Part shown: piece after piece, positions 59,661-64,000 of the stretch
Position numbering within the stretch: position 1 is the stretch's first letter
Layout: each line of letters opens with the position of its first letter
Origin: an uncultured Ruminococcus sp.
GTDB lineage: Bacteria; Bacillota; Clostridia; Oscillospirales; CAG-272
Direction: 5' to 3'
Length of the DNA stretch: 64,000 nt
NCBI GenBank assembly: GCA_902795355.1
Contig: CADBKZ010000005.1
Location: 134,501-198,500, forward strand
Notes under the pieces: model-generated
What the model saw: only the letters and a program-made list of their open reading frames with translations
Database searches by the model: none
What the model was told of the DNA's origin: nothing
Made by a program: the position numbers and the translations under genes

Positions 59661-60977
59661 TCAGAAGATCAGGCGCACATCGCGGTCGGTCGCGCTTTGG
59701 AACCCGACCGAATAGAAGAGGCGCATCGCGTTGGTCAAATAGGCGAAATCGGCTGTCCCCGCCGTTTCATAGGCGGAGTGCATGGCGAGCTGCGCCATGC
59801 CGATATCCACGGTGCGGAGCGGAACTTTGGTGTTGGAAATGCTGCCGAGCGTGGACCCGCCGCGTATATCGCTCCGGTTTGCAAATTGCTGAACGGGAAC
59901 GCCGGCGCGCGTGCAAATTTCCGTAAAGATCGCGGCGGAAAGGCCGTCGGTTGCGTAATGCTGCGCGGCGTTGGATTTGATAACGACCCCTTGGTTCAGA
60001 TGCGGCGCGTTGAGCGGATCGCAGAGTTCCGGACGGTTGGGGTGGCGGGCGTGTCCGTTATCGGCCGAAACCATGAAGCCGGAAGCAAGCAGCCGGCGGG
60101 AATCGGCGCCGATCGCCTCGCAAACGCGGTCGATCACGTCGCGCAGGAAGGACGAACCCGCTCCCTGCTTGGTTTCGCTGCCCGTTTCCTCGTTGTCGGC
60201 GTTGAAGCAGATGTTCAGCGAATCCTCGCGCGGCGTTGCGGCGCAAAAGCCCGAAAGCGTTCCGAAGGCGCACATCAGGTTGTCGATGCGGGGCGAGGAG
60301 AAAAACTCGTCGTCGGCTCCCCAAACGCTCCCCGGCATGCGGTTATAAACAAACAAATCATGCCCGACGATCTCTTCTGGATTGCACCCCGCCTCGTCGG
60401 CAAGTATTTTTTTCAGCCGACCTTTCGCATTCTCCCCGCCGAACAGCGGAACCAGATCAGTTGCGGGGTTGAATGCGTATCCGTTGTTCGCGTCGCGGTT
60501 CATATGAATGGCAACGTTCGGGATCAACAGCAGATCGCGATCCACCCGAACGAGCTTTGCGGAAAAAACGTCGCCTTGGCGAACGATCAGCCGCCCCGAA
60601 ACCGAGAGCGGGCGGTCGAGCCAAGAGGAAAGGATCGTTCCGCCGTAAACCTCGGTATCGAGTTTCAGGTAGCGGTCGAACGCAACCGATTCATAATTGT
60701 TTTTCAACTTGAACATGGGAGAATCGGTATGCCCTGCGGCAATCAGAATTTGCGACGCGCTCTGTTTCGGTACGCAAAACGCGATCAACGAGGAAAGATT
60801 TCTTGTTACAAAGTATTTTCCGCCCGCGCGCAAACGCCAATGGTCGGCCTCTTCCAAACGCTCAAACCCGTTTTCTTCGAGAATGCTTCCCATGGTTTGG
60901 GCGGCATGAAACGCGGCTGGGCTTTTCCGGATCCATTCCAGCAGTTTTTCGGTCTGTTTCCTTGCTTCCAGCATCAT
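59661..60977 (-). CDS. M18-family aminopeptidase
   Basis: This 438-aa dinuclear-zinc aminopeptidase has the metal ligands in AAGHTDSPMFKLK (His/Asp), the catalytic Glu in FNADNEETGSETKQGAG, and further ligands in GFMVSADNGHARHPN and near HYATDGLSAA. The family cleaves N-terminal acidic or hydrophobic residues from peptides in the cytoplasm and is often dodecameric. The ATG at 60977 has GGGGAGAAG upstream. It starts the short minus-strand group with the DUF1846 gene. Confidence 0.92.
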   Translation of the reverse strand: MMLEARKQTEKLLEWIRKSPAAFHAAQTMGSILEENGFERLEEADHWRLRAGGKYFVTRNLSSLIAFCVPKQSASQILIAAGHTDSPMFKLKNNYESVAFDRYLKLDTEVYGGTILSSWLDRPLSVSGRLIVRQGDVFSAKLVRVDRDLLLIPNVAIHMNRDANNGYAFNPATDLVPLFGGENAKGRLKKILADEAGCNPEEIVGHDLFVYNRMPGSVWGADDEFFSSPRIDNLMCAFGTLSGFCAATPREDSLNICFNADNEETGSETKQGAGSSFLRDVIDRVCEAIGADSRRLLASGFMVSADNGHARHPNRPELCDPLNAPHLNQGVVIKSNAAQHYATDGLSAAIFTEICTRAGVPVQQFANRSDIRGGSTLGSISNTKVPLRTVDIGMAQLAMHSAYETAGTADFAYLTNAMRLFYSVGFQSATDRDVRLIF

Positions 60978-61156
60978 TTTTCCGGCTTCTCCCCACTGTT
61001 GATATATATTATATTTATTATAACATATTTGGTCAAAAATCGCAATCCTTTTTTGATTTTTTTCGAGAAAAAATCATCGCTCGGAAACCGCGCGAAAAAA
61101 CAGGGGGGTCGTTTCCGCTTTTTCGGTGGCATTTTTTATTTTTTTTGAAACAACGC

Positions 61157-61185
61157 TTGCTTTTTGCAGGGATTTCTTATATAAT
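61157..61185 (+). promoter_or_regulatory. Promoter of rhaA
   Basis: TTGCTT (61157-61162) is 17 bp from TATAAT (61180-61185), 39 bp before rhaA. No catabolite-responsive element was identified by eye. Confidence 0.7.
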
Positions 61186-61223
61186 AGAATCAAACCACAC
61201 ATTCCAAAACAAAGGAGAATACA

Positions 61224-62477
61224 ATGAATCCACAACAACGCTACGAAATTGCAAAAGAACGTTATGCCGCGCTCGGAATTGATACGGAAGCCGCCGTTCG
61301 GACGCTTTCCGGCATTCCCATCTCCATGCACTGCTGGCAGGGCGACGACGTGCACGGTTTTGAGGACAGCGGCGCGCTCTCGGGCGGTATTCAGACCACG
61401 GGAAACTACATGGGCGTTGCGCGCAACGCAGAGGAGTTGTTTGCCGACCTTGATAAGGCCTTCTCCTTGATCCCCGCGAAACACCGCGTAAACGTGCATG
61501 CCTGCTACGGCGTTTATCCGGACGGAAAAGCGGTGGACCGCGACCAGATCCGGCCGGAGCATTTCCGCCACTGGGTGGACTACGCGAAAGAGCGCGGCTT
61601 GGGGCTGGACTTTAACCCGACGTTCTTTTCACATCCCCTTTCCGAAAACGGAACGCTGACCAACCCCGATGAAAAGATCCGCGATTTCTGGATCCGCCAC
61701 GGGATTGCCTGCATTCGCGTTTCGGAATACTTTGCCGAGCAAACCGGAACCCCCTGCCTGATGAACATCTGGATTCCCGACGGGTTCAAGGATATTCCCG
61801 CCGATCGCCTCGGGCCGCGCCAACGCTATATGGATTCGCTCGACCGGATCCTCGGCTGCGGCTACGATAAAACCAAGGTGTTGGTTACGCTGGAATCCAA
61901 AGTATTCGGCATCGGGTTGGAGTCCTACACGGCCGGCTCCGGCGAGTTTGCCCTTTGCTACGCGATGACGCGCGGAATCGTTCCGCTGATGGACAACGGG
62001 CATTACCACCCCACCGAGGTCGTTTCGGATAAAATTCCCGCGCTTCTCTGCTTTGCGCCGAAGATCGCTTTGCACGTGACCCGCGGCGTTCGCTGGGATT
62101 CCGACCACGTCGTCCGCTTCGACGACGAAACGCGGGAGATGATGAAAGAAGTGGTTCGTTGCAACGCGCTTGACCGCGTGATTCTCGCAACCGACTATTT
62201 TGACGCTTCGATCAACCGCATTGCCGCATGGGTGATCGGCATGAGATCGGTGCAGAAAGCATTGCTGGAAGCGTTGCTCCAACCGCACCAAGAGCTGAAA
62301 GCCTTGCAGGACGGCGCGCGCTTTACCGAATTGATGATGTTGCAGGAAGAGCTGAAACAAATGCCGATGGGAGACGTTTGGGAAGAGTTCTGCCGCCGCA
62401 ACGGCGTTTGCGCTTCTCCGGCATGGTTCGAGGAGATCAAAGCCTACGAAAAAGAGGTTCTCTCCAAGCGCGGATAA
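61224..62477 (+). CDS. rhaA: L-rhamnose isomerase
   Basis: This 417-aa enzyme converts L-rhamnose to L-rhamnulose with Mn2+. It has the family N-terminus with SIPISMHCWQGDDVHGFE-like sequence (GIPISMHCWQGDDVHGFED), HACYGVYPDGK, the metal-binding Asp/His in NFDSRRGD-like VTLESKVFGIG, and DNGHYHPTEVVSDKI. Length matches. It is a single-gene unit: no rhamnulokinase, aldolase or transporter is adjacent. It has an AAAGGAG ribosome site and a strong terminator. Confidence 0.95.
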   Translation: MNPQQRYEIAKERYAALGIDTEAAVRTLSGIPISMHCWQGDDVHGFEDSGALSGGIQTTGNYMGVARNAEELFADLDKAFSLIPAKHRVNVHACYGVYPDGKAVDRDQIRPEHFRHWVDYAKERGLGLDFNPTFFSHPLSENGTLTNPDEKIRDFWIRHGIACIRVSEYFAEQTGTPCLMNIWIPDGFKDIPADRLGPRQRYMDSLDRILGCGYDKTKVLVTLESKVFGIGLESYTAGSGEFALCYAMTRGIVPLMDNGHYHPTEVVSDKIPALLCFAPKIALHVTRGVRWDSDHVVRFDDETREMMKEVVRCNALDRVILATDYFDASINRIAAWVIGMRSVQKALLEALLQPHQELKALQDGARFTELMMLQEELKQMPMGDVWEEFCRRNGVCASPAWFEEIKAYEKEVLSKRG

Positions 62478-62490
62478 ACGCGCAAATACG

Positions 62491-62533
62491 GAAAAAGAGG
62501 ATGAAGGTTTTGCAGACCTTCATCCTCTTTTTC
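62491..62533. terminator. Bidirectional terminator between rhaA and topB
   Basis: An 18 bp perfect inverted repeat (62491-62508 and 62516-62533) with A/T-rich outer ends separates these convergent genes. Confidence 0.92.
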
Positions 62534-62548
62534 CGCTTTACAACAAGG

Positions 62549-64000
62549 TCAATACCCGTCCGGCGGCTCCGGCAAAGGCGGCGTTTCCCCGCCTTGCGCC
62601 ATGGGCGGCTCTTGGCGGGCGGCGTTCCGCGGCGGAAAATCGAAAACCGCTTTTCCGTTTTCCAATTTGAAAGCCGCGCTGAACGATTTCCCGCTTTTGG
62701 GAGAAACAAACCCGTCCATCACGTCGGTTTTTCCTTCCGTAATCAGCTTTTTCATTTGAGAAACCGGAATCGTTTTGCCGCAAATTACGGTGTTCAGCGA
62801 GAACCGGCAGCCGTTTTCCCGATACCCCGCGCACCCGTAGAAACTGCGGAACCGCTTGATCTCGTTTCCGCAAACGGGACAAACGCCGATCACATCGCCG
62901 AAAAATCCGGTATCCCGATCCTCTCCCCGTGCGATCTCCCCCGTTTGATTGGCGAATACCGCGGCAATTTCCGCCTCGGCAAGCGCAACGCTCTCGCGCA
63001 CGCTCATGGTCCCGTGGTACACCTTTTTGAGCGCTTGGCCAAGCTCGGAAGTTTTGTATTTATCCATATTGATCCGCATTTGAACGAGCGATTCGATCAG
63101 AAATTCTCCCCCTGGGAGAATGCTGTAAACATCCTTTTTCAGCTCGATATACCCGCTCTTGCGCGCGTTGTCGATAATGCCGGTTCGCGTGGCCTCGGTG
63201 CCGAGTTCCAACCCCTCGAAAATCGCGCGGTAATCGGCCGAGTCGTCCTCTCCGCCGGCGTCGTCGGCTTCTTTGCCCGCGCTCTTCTCTTCCTTGAAGG
63301 GATTTTTCAGGTAGTTGTTGAGCGTTTCAATGGTGTAGTGGCGCGGCGGCGTGGTCTCTTTTTCAACGGGAACAAATTTAACGTTTACCGCGTCGCCTTT
63401 TTTCAGCGCGGGCAGAATTTTGTCTTTTTGCGCGTAGTCGTCGTATTTTGTCCATCCTTTTTCAAGCATGGTCATCCCTTTAAGCGTGAATGTTTCGAGG
63501 TCGCCGACGTCAATCGTAATCTCGGAGCGCGAAACCACGCAATCCTCGGCGCAAAAGACCGCCGCAAAGCGACGGAAAACGGTGGAATAGACCTGCATTT
63601 CCCGCTCCGTCAGTTGGTTTTTCTGCGGGATTTTATAGGTGGGCGTGAGCGCGGAGTGCGACTCGATCTTGCTATCGTCGAAAATGTTTTTGCTGTCCTT
63701 GAACCGCACGGGATAGCCGAGTTTTGCGCATCCGGCAAGAATTTGCCGGATCTTATCCTTTTCCGCGGTTGCAAGGTACTCCGAGTTGGTGCGCGGATAG
63801 GTCAAATATCCTTTTTCATAAAGCCCCTGCACAATGGTCAGGCTCTCCTGCATGGACATTTTGTATTTCTTTCCCAGCACGTTTTGCAGGTTGGAGAGCG
63901 AATAGAGCTTTCCGGCCGGAAGCGTTGTTTTCTTGTTTTTAACCGAGGAAACGACCGCTCCCGCGCCGTTATACTTGGCGCAAAGCGCTTCGGCGTCGGC
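62549..64000 (-). CDS. topB: DNA topoisomerase III (type IA), 5' end outside window
   Basis: The visible 483 residues are the C-terminal two thirds of a type IA topoisomerase; the frame stays open through position 64000. The catalytic Tyr lies in GYLTYPRTNSEYL, about 60 residues after the window edge. A large central domain and TGIIDNARKSGYIEL follow; the C-terminus has a Cys pair (VCPVCGNEIK) and ends in Pro/Glu-rich sequence. The lack of several Cys4 fingers favours TopB (Topo III) over TopA. It relaxes or decatenates DNA. The N-terminal Toprim domain cannot be seen. Confidence 0.88.
   Translation of the reverse strand, partial: ADAEALCAKYNGAGAVVSSVKNKKTTLPAGKLYSLSNLQNVLGKKYKMSMQESLTIVQGLYEKGYLTYPRTNSEYLATAEKDKIRQILAGCAKLGYPVRFKDSKNIFDDSKIESHSALTPTYKIPQKNQLTEREMQVYSTVFRRFAAVFCAEDCVVSRSEITIDVGDLETFTLKGMTMLEKGWTKYDDYAQKDKILPALKKGDAVNVKFVPVEKETTPPRHYTIETLNNYLKNPFKEEKSAGKEADDAGGEDDSADYRAIFEGLELGTEATRTGIIDNARKSGYIELKKDVYSILPGGEFLIESLVQMRINMDKYKTSELGQALKKVYHGTMSVRESVALAEAEIAAVFANQTGEIARGEDRDTGFFGDVIGVCPVCGNEIKRFRSFYGCAGYRENGCRFSLNTVICGKTIPVSQMKKLITEGKTDVMDGFVSPKSGKSFSAAFKLENGKAVFDFPPRNAARQEPPMAQGGETPPLPEPPDGY

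Noticed and set aside
1..64000. CRISPR array, rRNA, tRNA, phage or transposase genes
   Set aside because: No regularly spaced repeats, tRNA-like cloverleaf, rRNA sequence, or integrase/transposase motifs were noticed on reading both strands and the translated frames. A covariance-model scan would be decisive.

Overview
The window is a 64 kb chromosomal segment of a Gram-positive, probably endospore-forming member of the Bacillota (class Clostridia), moderately GC-rich and of gut-metagenome character. The evidence is a PolC-type DNA polymerase III, the Firmicutes order rpsB-tsf-pyrH-frr-uppS-cdsA-dxr-rseP-ispG-polC, a clear spoIIID, a pdaA-type cortex deacetylase, a YlmC/YmxH-family protein, an ECF transporter core, and many lipoproteins and signal peptides of low-GC Gram-positive type. 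No rRNA, tRNA, CRISPR array, prophage or transposase gene was recognised. The species cannot be named from the sequence.

Layout. 1-9.2 kb is an accessory carbohydrate-type locus: a divergent AraC regulator, then a tightly spaced plus-strand series of a lipoprotein with two alpha-glucuronidase-N-like domains and a beta-propeller-like domain, two paralogous secreted lectin-like proteins with an unannotated 43-residue peptide gene between them, an ABC solute-binding lipoprotein, a nucleoside hydrolase, and a cytoplasmic propeller protein that shares a signature with the lipoprotein. 9.2-10.6 kb holds a Nudix-fRMsr fusion overlapping a short pyrophosphatase-like gene. 10.6-15.3 kb is a minus-strand antiporter-MgtC-lipase group opposite a LysR regulator with overlapping divergent promoters. 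15.3-19.1 kb has mnmA, two polysaccharide deacetylases and a membrane protein. 19.2-23.1 kb is proBAC plus a 2-hydroxyacid dehydrogenase. 23.1-29.9 kb is a mixed region with an M14 peptidase, a HAD phosphatase, a SpoU methylase, spoIIID, a degenerate CpsB-like protein, a 0.5 kb non-coding island with terminal inverted repeats, Nudix, flavodoxin-like and esterase genes.

30-43 kb is the conserved minus-strand core: polC, ispG, rseP, dxr, cdsA, uppS, frr, pyrH, tsf, rpsB. It joins translation, isoprenoid and phospholipid precursor synthesis, intramembrane proteolysis and replication. 43-51.7 kb, also minus strand, has ymxH, clpE, cvpA and a ruvC-methyltransferase-ecfA1-ecfA2-ecfT-truA operon. 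51.8-57 kb is a plus-strand DUF951-YfhO-ruvA-ruvB operon facing ruvC. 57-64 kb has DUF2974, DUF1846 and M18 aminopeptidase genes on minus, rhaA on plus, and the 3' part of topB running off the right edge.

The most unusual signals are: (1) a dispersed 10-mer, CGGTACTTTT, found seven times (six in the same orientation) both between and inside genes; (2) a 533 bp MITE-like non-coding island with 17-18 bp inverted ends next to a degenerate gene; (3) the 43-aa double-glycine-containing peptide between two secreted lectin-like paralogues; (4) the Nudix-fRMsr fusion.
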